NCBI GenBank assembly: GCA_013360915.1
Contig: JABWAT010000005.1
Coordinates: 62,001-126,000 of the forward strand
Length of the DNA: 64,000 bases
From: Bacteroidota bacterium
Lineage (GTDB): Bacteria; Bacteroidota; JABWAT01
Direction: 5' to 3'
Below the pieces are notes generated by a model that was not told the origin of the DNA, ran no database searches, and worked only from the letters and a program-made list of their open reading frames with translations. This document shows, one piece after another, positions 7,562 to 15,619 of the stretch. The position numbers and the translations under genes were made by a program. Numbering within the stretch: the stretch's first letter is position 1; every line of letters starts with the position of its first letter.

Positions 7562-8545
7562 ATGCCAGACATACAGATCATTCTGAACAACCTGGTCAGC
7601 CCACCCATTCTCTTTTTCTTTCTGGGTGCTCTGGCGGCTGTTGTGCGGTCCGACCTGGATATTCCGGCACCGATACCTAAACTGCTCAGTATCTATCTGC
7701 TGATTGCCATCGGCCTGAAGGGCGGCTATTCTCTTTCTGCAACGGGCCTCAGCGGACAGATTGTTACAGAACTGGCTCTGGCGGTCGCATTGGCGGCTTG
7801 CATTCCCCTCGTTGCCTGGTTCATCATCAGGCGATGGGTTTCACCTGCCAACGGCGCAGCCATTGCAGGAACCTACGGCTCGGTCAGCGCAGTCACCTTC
7901 ATTACCGCCATTTCCTTTCTTTCGACCCAGCAGATGGTACCAGACGGACATTGGGTTGCGGCACTGGCTCTGATGGAAAGCCCGGCCATTATCATAGCAG
8001 TTATTCTTTTCAGACGCTCTCAGAGAGGAACCGCCGATCCCGCCGGTTTTGGCTGGGGTCACCTGATTAAGGATGCTTTTCTAAACAGCTCCGTTTTTAT
8101 TCTGCTGGGAAGTCTGGCGGTTGGTGCTCTGACCGGCGAGAAGGGAAAAACCATGACAGAACCATTTACGGGTGGCTTGTTTTATGGGATTCTGATGCTG
8201 TTTCTTCTCGATATGGGATTGGTTGCGGCCCGGCGTCTGCTTGAAGGAAAAAGGCCTGGGTTTGCCCTGATCGGCTTCTCGCTGTGGTTCCCGGTTCTGG
8301 CCGCTTGTCTGGCCATCTCCATTTCCGCAATGCTGAATCTGTCGATTCCATCTGCCTTTCTCCTCACAGTTTTAAGCGCTAGCGCCAGTTATATTGCTGT
8401 TCCCGCTGCCCTGAGGCTGGCGATTCCCGAAGCCAACCCCGGATTGTATGTGACCATGTCACTGGCCATCACCTTCCCCTTCAACATTATCGTTGGAATT
8501 CCTCTATACCTCACCGTTATTCAAGCCATCTGGAGGTACTTATGA
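7562..8545 (+). CDS. sbtA: SbtA-family sodium-dependent bicarbonate transporter
   Basis: About 327 residues with ten or so hydrophobic segments. The N-terminal FFFLGALAAVVRSDLDIP, the KLLSIYLLIAIGLKGG segment and the ANGAAIAGTYGSVSAVTF region are hallmarks of SbtA (formerly DUF897), the Na+/HCO3- symporter best known from cyanobacteria; homologues occur widely in heterotrophs. The ATG at 7562 is preferred to the GTG at 7553, because AAGGGG ends at 7553 and leaves correct spacing only for the ATG. The stop overlaps the start of the PII-like sbtB (ATGA, 8542-8545), the classic SbtA-SbtB pairing. The substrate is inferred from family; a related carboxylate is possible. Confidence 0.9.
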   Translation: MPDIQIILNNLVSPPILFFFLGALAAVVRSDLDIPAPIPKLLSIYLLIAIGLKGGYSLSATGLSGQIVTELALAVALAACIPLVAWFIIRRWVSPANGAAIAGTYGSVSAVTFITAISFLSTQQMVPDGHWVAALALMESPAIIIAVILFRRSQRGTADPAGFGWGHLIKDAFLNSSVFILLGSLAVGALTGEKGKTMTEPFTGGLFYGILMLFLLDMGLVAARRLLEGKRPGFALIGFSLWFPVLAACLAISISAMLNLSIPSAFLLTVLSASASYIAVPAALRLAIPEANPGLYVTMSLAITFPFNIIVGIPLYLTVIQAIWRYL

Positions 8546-8844
8546 AACCAGTCAAACGGGTCGAAATCATTATCGGATCGGTAATTATGCCGGTTCTGAT
8601 CAGAAACCTCTCTGCGGCCGGGTTTCATCAGTACACTCATATCCGTCATGCAAATGGAAGGGGGTCCCTGTTTGACCGCACCGCTGACGATGTGACCGAT
8701 GTTTTTGCAGTTGATGTTCTGATTCTTGCCATTGATTCCACCTCCCTTCCCGATCTGACCGCCGCGATTGGTCCCATGATTGAATCCTACGGCGGAATCT
8801 GTCTGGTATCGGATTCCATGATATTGGAACAAAGCACCCAATGA
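8542..8844 (+). CDS. sbtB: SbtB-like PII-family regulator
   Basis: 100 residues with the ferredoxin-like alternation of PII proteins. It aligns with cyanobacterial SbtB along its length: a first beta strand and helix (KRVEIIIGSVIMPVLIRNL), GFHQYTHIRHANGRGS at the T-loop base where cyanobacterial SbtB has GYTVMNTGGKGSR, and a final YGGICLVSDSMIL. The C-terminal Cys-containing extension of some SbtB proteins is absent. SbtB binds adenine nucleotides (AMP, ADP, cAMP, c-di-AMP) and gates SbtA. The start overlaps the sbtA stop and the stop overlaps the dctQ start, each by ATGA, so all three are translationally coupled. Confidence 0.85.
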   Translation: MKPVKRVEIIIGSVIMPVLIRNLSAAGFHQYTHIRHANGRGSLFDRTADDVTDVFAVDVLILAIDSTSLPDLTAAIGPMIESYGGICLVSDSMILEQSTQ

Positions 8845-9365
8845 ACCGGTTACTCCTCCTATCGGACCGGTTGGACCGGTTCACAAACCGGGCAGGACTG
8901 CTGACCATCTGGTTGTCCCTGTTTCTGGTCATTGTCATTATTGCCGATGTGATCATCCGGTACCTGACCTCACAAACTGCGGCCTGGATTCCCGAACTGG
9001 AATGGCATCTCTTCGCCCTTTTGTTTCTCCTCGGTGCCGGTTACACCCATCAGGCGGACCGCCATGTCAGGGTCGATATCTTTTATTCCGGTTTATCACC
9101 GAGAAAAAAAGCACTGGTGAATACGCTCGGCACTTTTCTCCTCCTGCTTCCCTTTTGTGTGCTGGTTGTGGTCACTTCCATTCCCTTTATTCATGCCAGC
9201 TGGTCACTGGGTGAAACGTCTCCCGACCCCGGCGGCTTACCCGCACGCTGGCTGATCAAATCGGCTATTCCGGCCGGATTCATGCTCCTGTTCATCGCCG
9301 GGCTTTCATCCGGACTCAGAAGCCTGTACACACTCCTTACCGGAAAGGCTGCACATGATCATTGA
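8841..9365 (+). CDS. dctQ: TRAP transporter small permease (DctQ type)
   Basis: 174 residues with four predicted membrane helices, the DctQ pattern: an N-terminal amphipathic segment, IWLSLFLVIVIIADVIIRYL, then WIPELEWHLFALLFLLGAGY with the conserved E-W in helix 2, an RHVRVDIFYSGLSPRKKA cytoplasmic loop, and two more helices. DctQ pairs with DctM to form the sodium-driven membrane unit of TRAP uptake systems. It overlaps sbtB by 4 bp and dctM by 11 bp. The matching solute-binding protein is probably the convergent lipoprotein at 11188-12294. Confidence 0.92.
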   Translation: MNRLLLLSDRLDRFTNRAGLLTIWLSLFLVIVIIADVIIRYLTSQTAAWIPELEWHLFALLFLLGAGYTHQADRHVRVDIFYSGLSPRKKALVNTLGTFLLLLPFCVLVVVTSIPFIHASWSLGETSPDPGGLPARWLIKSAIPAGFMLLFIAGLSSGLRSLYTLLTGKAAHDH

Positions 9366-10677
9366 ACTGAACCCGATGATTTTGTTTGTCTTTCTGATTC
9401 TGCTGCTCATGCTGGGGTACCCGGTCGCCTTCTCGCTGGGCGGACTCAGCCTGATCGTTGGCGCACTTACCTTTGGGGTCGATTTTTTTAACCTGCTCCC
9501 CCTGAGGGTCTGGGGAATCATGACCAATTACGTCATGCTGGCCGTTCCCCTCTTTGTCTTCATGGGGGTTATGCTGGAAAAATCCGGACTGGCCAATGAC
9601 CTGCTTGAAACCATGGCGCTTCTGTTTGGAAAACTGAAAGGCGGACTGGCCATTTCCGTTCTGTTTGTGGGGCTTCTGCTGGCTGCCTCAACCGGCATTG
9701 TGGGTGCCACCGTTGTGACCATGGGTCTGCTCAGCCTTCCCACCATGCTGAAACGGGGATACAAACCAGAACTGGCCACAGGAACCATTGTTTCTGCCGG
9801 AACCCTTGGTCAGATCATTCCGCCGAGCATTGTGCTGGTCCTGCTTGGCAGTGTTCTGAATGTATCGATTGGTGACCTGTTCATCGGAGCACTCATTCCG
9901 GGAATGCTCATTGTGGGCCTTTACTTTATTCTGATTCTGATCATTGCCCATATCAAGCCGGAATGGGCACCCGCCATGCCATCCGACGAACTGGCCGCCT
10001 TTGAAGCATCCGGCAAATGGAAACGCGTGGGTAAATCGCTGGCTGCACCCATCGGTTTGATGGTGGCCGTTCTGGGCTCGATTTTTACCGGAATTGCCTC
10101 ACCCACCGAGGCGGCGGCCGTTGGCGCAGCCGGTGCAACGCTGATGACCTGGTCACAGGGCAAACTGAACCGGGACACACTCCTTGCGGTCATGAAGGAA
10201 ACCACCTGGCTGACCTCCATGGTCATGATTATTCTGGTCGGCGCCACTGCCTTCGGGCTGGTCTTCCGTGGGGCCGGCGGCGATCTGTATCTGGCCGGAC
10301 TGATTTCCCATTTCGATTTGTCACCCCATCACTTTCTGCTGATCGTTATGATCACGGTGTTTATTGCAGGATTTTTTATCGACTTTATCGAAATCTGTTT
10401 TATCATTGTGCCGGTGGTGACACCCCTTTTCATTCAGATGGGTATTGATCTGACCTGGATCGGGATATTACTGGCTGTCAATCTGCAAACCTCGTTTCTG
10501 ACCCCGCCTTTCGGCTTTGCCCTTTTTTACCTGAAGGGGGTGGCTCCTCCCGGCATCACCACCGGACATCTTTACAGGGGGATCATCCCTTTTATCGCCA
10601 TTCAGTTGCTGGTCTTGTTACTGGTGGCACTTTTTCCTGAACTGAGCCTGTCTCTGGTTCACTGGATAGGAGGCTGA
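9355..10677 (+). CDS. dctM: TRAP transporter large permease (DctM type)
   Basis: 440 residues, twelve or more hydrophobic segments, normal length for DctM. Family landmarks include MLGYPVAFSLGGLSLIVG, VPLFVFMGVMLEKSG, the ASTGIVGATVVTMGLLSLP helix hairpin, AGTLGQIIPPSIVLVLLG, IASPTEAAAVGAAGA and QTSFLTPPFGFALFYLKG. It forms the ion-coupled translocation pathway for a carboxylate-type solute delivered by a periplasmic binding protein. It begins inside dctQ and ends one base before the GNAT gene, and belongs to the sbtA-led operon. Confidence 0.95.
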   Translation: MIIELNPMILFVFLILLLMLGYPVAFSLGGLSLIVGALTFGVDFFNLLPLRVWGIMTNYVMLAVPLFVFMGVMLEKSGLANDLLETMALLFGKLKGGLAISVLFVGLLLAASTGIVGATVVTMGLLSLPTMLKRGYKPELATGTIVSAGTLGQIIPPSIVLVLLGSVLNVSIGDLFIGALIPGMLIVGLYFILILIIAHIKPEWAPAMPSDELAAFEASGKWKRVGKSLAAPIGLMVAVLGSIFTGIASPTEAAAVGAAGATLMTWSQGKLNRDTLLAVMKETTWLTSMVMIILVGATAFGLVFRGAGGDLYLAGLISHFDLSPHHFLLIVMITVFIAGFFIDFIEICFIIVPVVTPLFIQMGIDLTWIGILLAVNLQTSFLTPPFGFALFYLKGVAPPGITTGHLYRGIIPFIAIQLLVLLLVALFPELSLSLVHWIGG

Positions 10678-10678
10678 C

Positions 10679-11194
10679 ATGTGGAAACTCGAAACTCCGA
10701 GGTTGCTGCTCCGTGAACTCACGGTAAACGATGCAGAGAACCTGTTCAGTTTAAATGCCGACCCAGAGGTGATAAAATGGACCGGCGACGAGACTTTTCC
10801 ATCGGTTGAGGCGGCCCGGGCCTTTCTCGAATCCTACACAGCCTATCAGGAAACGGGCATGGGTCGGTGGGCCGTTGAACTGAAGGAAACCGGGGAATTC
10901 ATCGGTTGGTGCGGACTGAAGGTGCATACAGACAGTGGTGCCGTGGATCTCGGGTTCCGTCTTAAACAATCCGTCTGGAACCATGGACTGGCTACCGAGG
11001 CAGCCAAAGCCTGCCTGGACTATGGGTTCAATCACCTGGGATTGCTGATTATTATCGGAAGGGTTCATCCCGGCAATGCTGCCAGCAAACGGGTACTCGA
11101 AAAATGCGGTCTGACCTTTTGGGAAAAAGGCTTCGACCATGAAACAGACATTGATATTTACCGGATCATCAACCTGACCGGAATGATTCACTGA
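10679..11194 (+). CDS. GNAT acetyltransferase, RimJ/RimL-like
   Basis: 171 residues of the RimJ/RimL branch: the opening LETPRLLLRELTVNDAENLF, the W-T/F-P region, FIGWCGLKV on strand 4 and an acetyl-CoA loop variant around QSVWNHGLATEAAKACLDYG, ending with HPGNAASKRVLEKCGLTF. Such enzymes acetylate protein N-termini or small amines with acetyl-CoA; the target is not predictable. The ATG lies one base after the dctM stop and uses the GGAGG embedded in the end of dctM, so it is the last gene of the sbtA-sbtB-dctQM operon. Its 3' end overlaps the convergent dctP-like gene by 7 bp. Confidence 0.88.
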   Translation: MWKLETPRLLLRELTVNDAENLFSLNADPEVIKWTGDETFPSVEAARAFLESYTAYQETGMGRWAVELKETGEFIGWCGLKVHTDSGAVDLGFRLKQSVWNHGLATEAAKACLDYGFNHLGLLIIIGRVHPGNAASKRVLEKCGLTFWEKGFDHETDIDIYRIINLTGMIH

Positions 11195-12294
11195 CGACCG
11201 ATCTGCAGATAATAGGGAATTTCGGACATCTCGGACCAGGAGACCGATTTTTCCTGAAAACTCCGGTACGATTCATACACCTTTGCCGCTTCAGGATCGG
11301 TTTTTACCAGGTTTTCCAGCACCAGTTTTGTTTGTAACCGCAGCGCCGTCATCACGTCCTCGGGAAACGGAAGAATCTCAACAGATCCTTCCTGACGGAT
11401 CTTTTCCAGATAGTCACGGTTTCGCGCTTCGAACCGGGTCAGCATGTAGTCATTCAGATTGGCAGCCGCACTGCGGATAATGGCCTGCAGATCGGGCGGA
11501 AGGCCATCCCAGGCCGTTTTATTAATCATCAATTCCAGCGTGGGTCCCGGTTCATGCCAGCCAGGATAGTAATAGTAACGAGCAATGCGGTGAAAGCCCA
11601 TCAGGTAATCATGATACGGACCGATCCATTCGGCAGCATCGATCACCCCGCGTTCCAGATTCGTATAAAGTTCACTTCCCGGAACCAGAACCGCGGTCGC
11701 TCCCAATCCTGAAATGACCTTTCCGCCAAGCCCCGGCATCCTGATTTTCAGACCTTTCAGATCATTCACGGTCCGGATCGGCTTGTTAAACCAGCCTCCC
11801 ATCTGAACACCCGTGTTTCCTGCCGGAAAAGGAACCAGATGATACCGGGCATAGAGGTCGGTCCACAATTTCAATCCGCCCCCTTCAGTCAGCCAGGTAT
11901 TCATTTGCTGGGCATTCATTCCGAAGGGAACCGTGCAGAAAAACTGAGCGGCCGGTACCTTTCCGGCCCAGTAATAGGAGGCACCATGACCCATTTCGGC
12001 CGTTCCCAGGCTGACTGCATCAAAAATTTCCAGAGCGGGAACCAACTCACCGGCCCCGAACACCTGAATGGTCATTCTTCCGCCCGACATCGCAGCAACC
12101 TGTCTGGCAAATTCATCAAGTCCTTCACCCATGATCGGGAAGTGAGGAGGCCATGTGGTGACCAGACGCCAGTGCCAGGTCTTCCCGGAAACCACCTGTC
12201 CGTTTTCAGCCGACTGAAACCTGATTTTACAGGAAGAAAACACACCCAGGGCAACCAGACCGGTCACCAGTAAAATGAGAAGTCGTTTAAGCAT
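11188..12294 (-). CDS. dctP: TRAP-type solute-binding lipoprotein (DctP/TakP-like)
   Basis: 368 residues with a lipoprotein signal (hydrophobic core, then VFSSC lipobox), so it is probably membrane-anchored, not free in the periplasm. The mature part opens with WHWRLVTTWPPHFPI and carries FARQVAAMSGGRMTIQVF, ADMG-like AEMGHGASYYWAGK, LKGLKIRMPGLGG with the conserved substrate-binding Arg, and AAEWIGPYHDYLMGF, which places it in the TakP/DctP group that binds 2-oxoacids or lactate-type ligands. It faces the dctQM genes tail to tail, an unusual split of a TRAP system, and is cotranscribed with the LysE-type exporter 3 bp upstream. Confidence 0.92.
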   Translation of the reverse strand: MLKRLLILLVTGLVALGVFSSCKIRFQSAENGQVVSGKTWHWRLVTTWPPHFPIMGEGLDEFARQVAAMSGGRMTIQVFGAGELVPALEIFDAVSLGTAEMGHGASYYWAGKVPAAQFFCTVPFGMNAQQMNTWLTEGGGLKLWTDLYARYHLVPFPAGNTGVQMGGWFNKPIRTVNDLKGLKIRMPGLGGKVISGLGATAVLVPGSELYTNLERGVIDAAEWIGPYHDYLMGFHRIARYYYYPGWHEPGPTLELMINKTAWDGLPPDLQAIIRSAAANLNDYMLTRFEARNRDYLEKIRQEGSVEILPFPEDVMTALRLQTKLVLENLVKTDPEAAKVYESYRSFQEKSVSWSEMSEIPYYLQIGRQ

Positions 12295-12297
12295 ATT

Positions 12298-12933
12298 TCA
12301 GAACCGGAAAAAAGCTGAAATGATAATGGAAATACCAAAAATGGACAGAATGATGCCGCTGATCTGGTTCAGCCGGCGAAGGGTATCCAGGTTGATGCGG
12401 GTCCGCAAATGACTGATCAGCTGGCTGAATCCGAGCCAGAAGGAAATGGCCCCGGTAAAAACACCCCCGACCAGCAAGGCCACATTCACCGGGGAATGAC
12501 TGATCGAATCGATCCCCAGAGCGGCAAAAATAGCCAGAAAACTGAAGATCATAACCGGGTTGGTAAAGGCAAGAATGAAGGCATATAAAAAGGACCGTTT
12601 GATACCAGACTCACGGGTGGTATCGTCCTGAACATTCAGTGGAATACGTGCATGCGTAAATAACACCCGCGTTCCGAAAATGACCAGAAAGGTTCCGCCA
12701 GCCAGACTCATCTGAAAAGAGTAAGCCAGCAGAAGATCGGCAATGAACTGCAATCCGACCGCCGCAATCAGACAGTAGATGCTATCCGCTGTGGCTGCGC
12801 CAAAACCGGTCATCACACCGTGAAAGGGACCTTTCAGCAGGATCCGCCTGATTCCCACCACACTGATGGGACCAACCGGCAGACTGACAAACAGACCAAT
12901 AAGCAGGCCTTTAAGAAAAACAGTTAGTTCCAA
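12298..12933 (-). CDS. LysE/RhtB family exporter
   Basis: 211 residues, six hydrophobic segments. The LysE signature is clear at the N-terminus (LLIGLFVSLPVGPISVVGIR) with the GFGAATADSIYCLIAAVGL segment and the FLYAFILAFTNPVMIFSF helix that carries the conserved N-P. Family members export amino acids or related small metabolites. The best start is TTG at 12933; no ATG fits without losing helix 1. It ends 3 bp before the dctP-like gene, so uptake protein and exporter share a transcript. Substrate unknown. Confidence 0.87.
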   Translation of the reverse strand: MELTVFLKGLLIGLFVSLPVGPISVVGIRRILLKGPFHGVMTGFGAATADSIYCLIAAVGLQFIADLLLAYSFQMSLAGGTFLVIFGTRVLFTHARIPLNVQDDTTRESGIKRSFLYAFILAFTNPVMIFSFLAIFAALGIDSISHSPVNVALLVGGVFTGAISFWLGFSQLISHLRTRINLDTLRRLNQISGIILSIFGISIIISAFFRF

Positions 12934-13018
12934 TGGGTCTTTTTTCTGTATCCAATCCTTTAATATAAGTGAGGATCGGATGAAAAAAAACCAAAATCAG
13001 TCGGAAAGGCTTCCCCCT

Positions 13019-14065
13019 TCAGGTCGATGGGATCTGGTTCAGCTGATAGACAAAATAGTCATCGCGGATCCCCTTCAGTTTAGCCCGGTATTTAAAAATG
13101 GCCGGCATGCCTCTGAGCCGCTGTCTGGAACGGGGGTCATCAAAGACCGATTTGGAAATAAAAACATCTCCTCCTTTGCTCAGACCCTGCACCCGTGCAG
13201 CCACATTGACCGTCCCGCCGAAATAGTCGATCCGGTTGTTAAGGTTTACCACCAGGGCCGGGCCATTGTGCAACCCCATTTTAACCACCAGCGGAGTCGG
13301 GGACTTCTGAGAGGCAAAGTGATTCTGAATATCGATGGCCGCATTCACACCGTCCTCAATTTTGGGAAATATGGCCATGACGGCATCGCCGATGGTTTTC
13401 ACGATGGTGCCATTGTTGTTTTCAATCAACAGATCCATGATGTTAAAATGACTTCTCACCAGCCGGTAAGCATTCAGATCGCCGATCGATTCATACAATT
13501 CGGTTGATTTTTTCAGGTCGGTAAATAAAACCGTCACACTCTTGATTTTAAGTCCCGCATCTTCGGCAACCACCTGCCCTGAAAAATGACGTCTGAAATA
13601 GCTGTTGGTCAGCAAATCCTTGGCTGAAAGTCCGGCCACCTGTGAGATTCTTGCCAGATCGGCTGGACGGTCGGCCAGATTATCAGAAACCGACAGATGG
13701 ACTTCCAGATTATCATCCACCGACACCTCAAAGGATACGTTACAACCGGGGCAGGATCCGGTTTCATGAACATGTCCGAGAGAGCGGGTATGATGGGTTA
13801 CTCCTTTGCACATACCGCAAACGGCATTCCACTCCAGATCGAGAATGCCATGCCGGACCGCTCTCAGCAAGTAAGTGGTTACCGAGTAGGAAGGTAACCC
13901 GAGCACCTGCCTGATTTCATCCGGATTCACCGGAAACAGGGATTCAGCCGGTGCCTGTCGCAGATAGTCCCCGAAACGCTGAACCACTGCTGGCTGGCAC
14001 CCTTCCTCTGCGGCCATCTGTTTTAATTTATCGGCAAGGTAAAGATCGGCTCCGGATGCTAACAT
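13019..14065 (-). CDS. Soluble class III adenylate/guanylate cyclase with zinc-ribbon module
   Basis: 348 residues, no membrane segment. The N-terminal half (1-170) holds a helical region and a CxxC...CxxC pair (CGMCKGVTH and CPGCNVSF), most likely a zinc ribbon. The cyclase homology domain starts near residue 180: VTVLFTDLKKSTELYESIGD with the first metal Asp, IVKTIGDAVMAIF with the second, and DYFGGTVNVAARVQGL with the transition-state Asn/Arg. All metal and catalytic residues are present, so it should be active; cAMP is the likely product but is not proven by sequence. It is the first gene read leftward from the uppP divergence and lies 85 bp from the LysE-type gene. Confidence 0.9.
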   Translation of the reverse strand: MLASGADLYLADKLKQMAAEEGCQPAVVQRFGDYLRQAPAESLFPVNPDEIRQVLGLPSYSVTTYLLRAVRHGILDLEWNAVCGMCKGVTHHTRSLGHVHETGSCPGCNVSFEVSVDDNLEVHLSVSDNLADRPADLARISQVAGLSAKDLLTNSYFRRHFSGQVVAEDAGLKIKSVTVLFTDLKKSTELYESIGDLNAYRLVRSHFNIMDLLIENNNGTIVKTIGDAVMAIFPKIEDGVNAAIDIQNHFASQKSPTPLVVKMGLHNGPALVVNLNNRIDYFGGTVNVAARVQGLSKGGDVFISKSVFDDPRSRQRLRGMPAIFKYRAKLKGIRDDYFVYQLNQIPST

Positions 14066-14122
14066 GTGGTTGATTCCTTTTTATCACTTAGTCGCCAGGA
14101 TGACTCAAACCTTACCATCTTT

Positions 14123-14153
14123 TTTCATCAGGTTCAGTCGGTCCGTATTTTCG
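14123..14153 (+). promoter_or_regulatory. Candidate promoter of uppP
   Basis: TTTC (14123-14126), 19 bp, TATTTTCG (14146-14153): one mismatch in each box of the Bacteroidota consensus. The start codon lies 23 nt further with AGGAAGGAAAG as ribosome site. Confidence 0.4.
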
Positions 14154-14176
14154 CAGGTCACAGGAAGGAAAGTTAA

Positions 14177-15016
14177 ATGAGCGATTGGTCAGCTGCAATT
14201 ATTTTGGGAATTGTGGAAGGGTTAACCGAGTTTATTCCGGTTTCTTCCACCGGGCACCTGATTCTGACCCACCACCTCCTGTTTGGTGGCGAGGAAATGA
14301 CCGGATTCTGGGCCACATTTGAAGTCGCCATTCAACTGGGCGCTATCCTGGCCGTTGTGGTTCTCTACTGGTCCCGTTTTATGGAATTGCTCGGAATCTC
14401 AAGACCGTCAGGAACGCCTTTCCCTGCAGTCCGTTCCTTGTTTTTACCCGATCAGCGTCTCGGACTTCTTCATATTCTTTTTGCCATCTTCCCTGCCCTT
14501 GTGGCTGGGTTTCTGCTTCATGGTTTTATCAAATCGGAATTGTTTTCGGCCGGAACAGTGGTCATTGGCCTCATTGCCGGTGGCCTGGTAATGGTTGCCC
14601 TTCCCTACATCGTACCCAAACCAAAGACCGAGTCGCTTGATTCGATCTCCCTGAAGCAGGCTTTTCTGATCGGATTGGGCCAATGCCTGTCCCTCTGGCC
14701 AGGCGTTTCGCGGTCGGGCGCCACCATTATCACCGGAATTTTCTCTGGTCTCGGGCAGAAAACAGCCGCCGAGTTTTCATTTATTGTGGCCGTACCCGTC
14801 ATGATGGCCGCCACTGGTTATGACCTGCTGAAATCATGGTCACTGATCACTTCAGACACCTTTGTCACCCTCACCATCGGATTTGTGGTCTCCTTTCTGG
14901 TGGCCATCGCAGCCATTAAGGGATTCCTTTCCCTGCTTTCCAGAATCGGTCTTCCGGCCTTTGGCTGGTACCGGATAGTGGCCGGATTGGCCTTTGGCTG
15001 GTTTTTCCTCTGGTGA
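14177..15016 (+). CDS. uppP: Undecaprenyl-diphosphate phosphatase (BacA/UppP)
   Basis: 279 residues, usual length, with eight hydrophobic segments. Both inverted active-site repeats are intact: EGLTEFIPVSSTGHLIL near residues 14-30 and LWPGVSRSGATIITG near residue 180. The enzyme dephosphorylates undecaprenyl diphosphate at the membrane, regenerating the lipid carrier for peptidoglycan and other polymers. A strong AGGAAGGAAAG ribosome site precedes the ATG. It is a single gene, divergent from the zinc-ribbon cyclase. Confidence 0.97.
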   Translation: MSDWSAAIILGIVEGLTEFIPVSSTGHLILTHHLLFGGEEMTGFWATFEVAIQLGAILAVVVLYWSRFMELLGISRPSGTPFPAVRSLFLPDQRLGLLHILFAIFPALVAGFLLHGFIKSELFSAGTVVIGLIAGGLVMVALPYIVPKPKTESLDSISLKQAFLIGLGQCLSLWPGVSRSGATIITGIFSGLGQKTAAEFSFIVAVPVMMAATGYDLLKSWSLITSDTFVTLTIGFVVSFLVAIAAIKGFLSLLSRIGLPAFGWYRIVAGLAFGWFFLW

Positions 15017-15303
15017 CCACTCTGGTCAACAGTGAACAAATTTTTAGACAGTCCGGTTTGCGGCCGTGCTGTGAAAAACCAGCATTCGTTTCTCTCATTC
15101 AACCAGAACACGCAGGCACCTTCGACACTTCAGGTGATTTTGCTCACAGCAGACCAGATCCTGCTATAAATCAGGATCATTGAGAAAAAAAATGCCACCT
15201 TTTTATTCAATGACCGACTAAATGGTCTGATTTTTGCTATGATTGTACCCGGTTGGGTTTCCAACTATGGTTTCATTAAACACTCAAACTCAGGATACTA
15301 CCC

Positions 15304-15543
15304 ATGAAAAAATTGACTCTCGTTCTTGCTGCTCTGTCACTCGTTGCAGTTGCTTGCGGTCCTAAAGGTCCTTCACCCGAAGAAGTTGCAAAGCGCATTG
15401 CTGATTCTACCCGCGTTGCTGATTCCGTAGCTGCTGTTAAGGCTGCTGAAGAAGCTGCTGCTGCCCGCGCTGCTTTCGTAGCTGATTCTACCCGCGTTGC
15501 TGACTCCGTTGCAGCTGCTGCCAAGACCAAGAAGAAGAAATAA
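15304..15543 (+). CDS. Small Ala-rich lipoprotein with two ADSTRVADSVAA repeats
   Basis: 79 residues. A lipoprotein signal (MKKLTLVLAALSLVAVACG, Cys19) is followed by GPKGPSPEEVAKR and a helical stretch that repeats ADSTRVADSVAA twice, 27 residues apart, ending in a Lys run (KTKKKK). The DNA copies at 15400-15420 and 15481-15501 are identical over at least 21 bp, so the repeat is recent or under codon constraint. Size, Ala-rich helix and terminal lysines recall Lpp-type outer-membrane lipoproteins, but there is no sequence signature to prove that role. It has AGGA 8 nt before the ATG and two strong hairpins behind it, the layout of a short, abundant monocistronic mRNA. Confidence 0.85.
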   Translation: MKKLTLVLAALSLVAVACGPKGPSPEEVAKRIADSTRVADSVAAVKAAEEAAAARAAFVADSTRVADSVAAAAKTKKKK

Positions 15544-15556
15544 TTTCTGACCTGGC

Positions 15557-15580
15557 AGGGATCAGGTTTTCCTGATCCCT
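15557..15580 (+). terminator. 10-bp perfect hairpin after the small lipoprotein
   Basis: AGGGATCAGG, TTTT loop, CCTGATCCCT, 14 bp after the stop codon. No long T run follows; it may protect the 3' end, with the next hairpin doing the termination. Confidence 0.55.
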
Positions 15581-15585
15581 TATAC

Positions 15586-15615
15586 AAAAAAGCCCGGCTC
15601 TGGCCGGGCTTTTTT
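15586..15615. terminator. Bidirectional intrinsic terminator between the lipoprotein and hom
   Basis: A 13-bp stem (15586-15598 with 15603-15615) whose core is GCCCGGC/GCCGGGC, flanked by six A on the left and six T on the right, so it can end transcription from both the lipoprotein (+) and the metY-metX-hom operon (-), whose last stop is 4 bp away. Confidence 0.9.
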
Positions 15616-15619
15616 GTTT

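Noticed and set aside
12866-13507. Plus-strand ORF of 213 residues across the LysE start and cyclase end
   Set aside because: It is antisense to two well-supported genes and has no recognisable domain.
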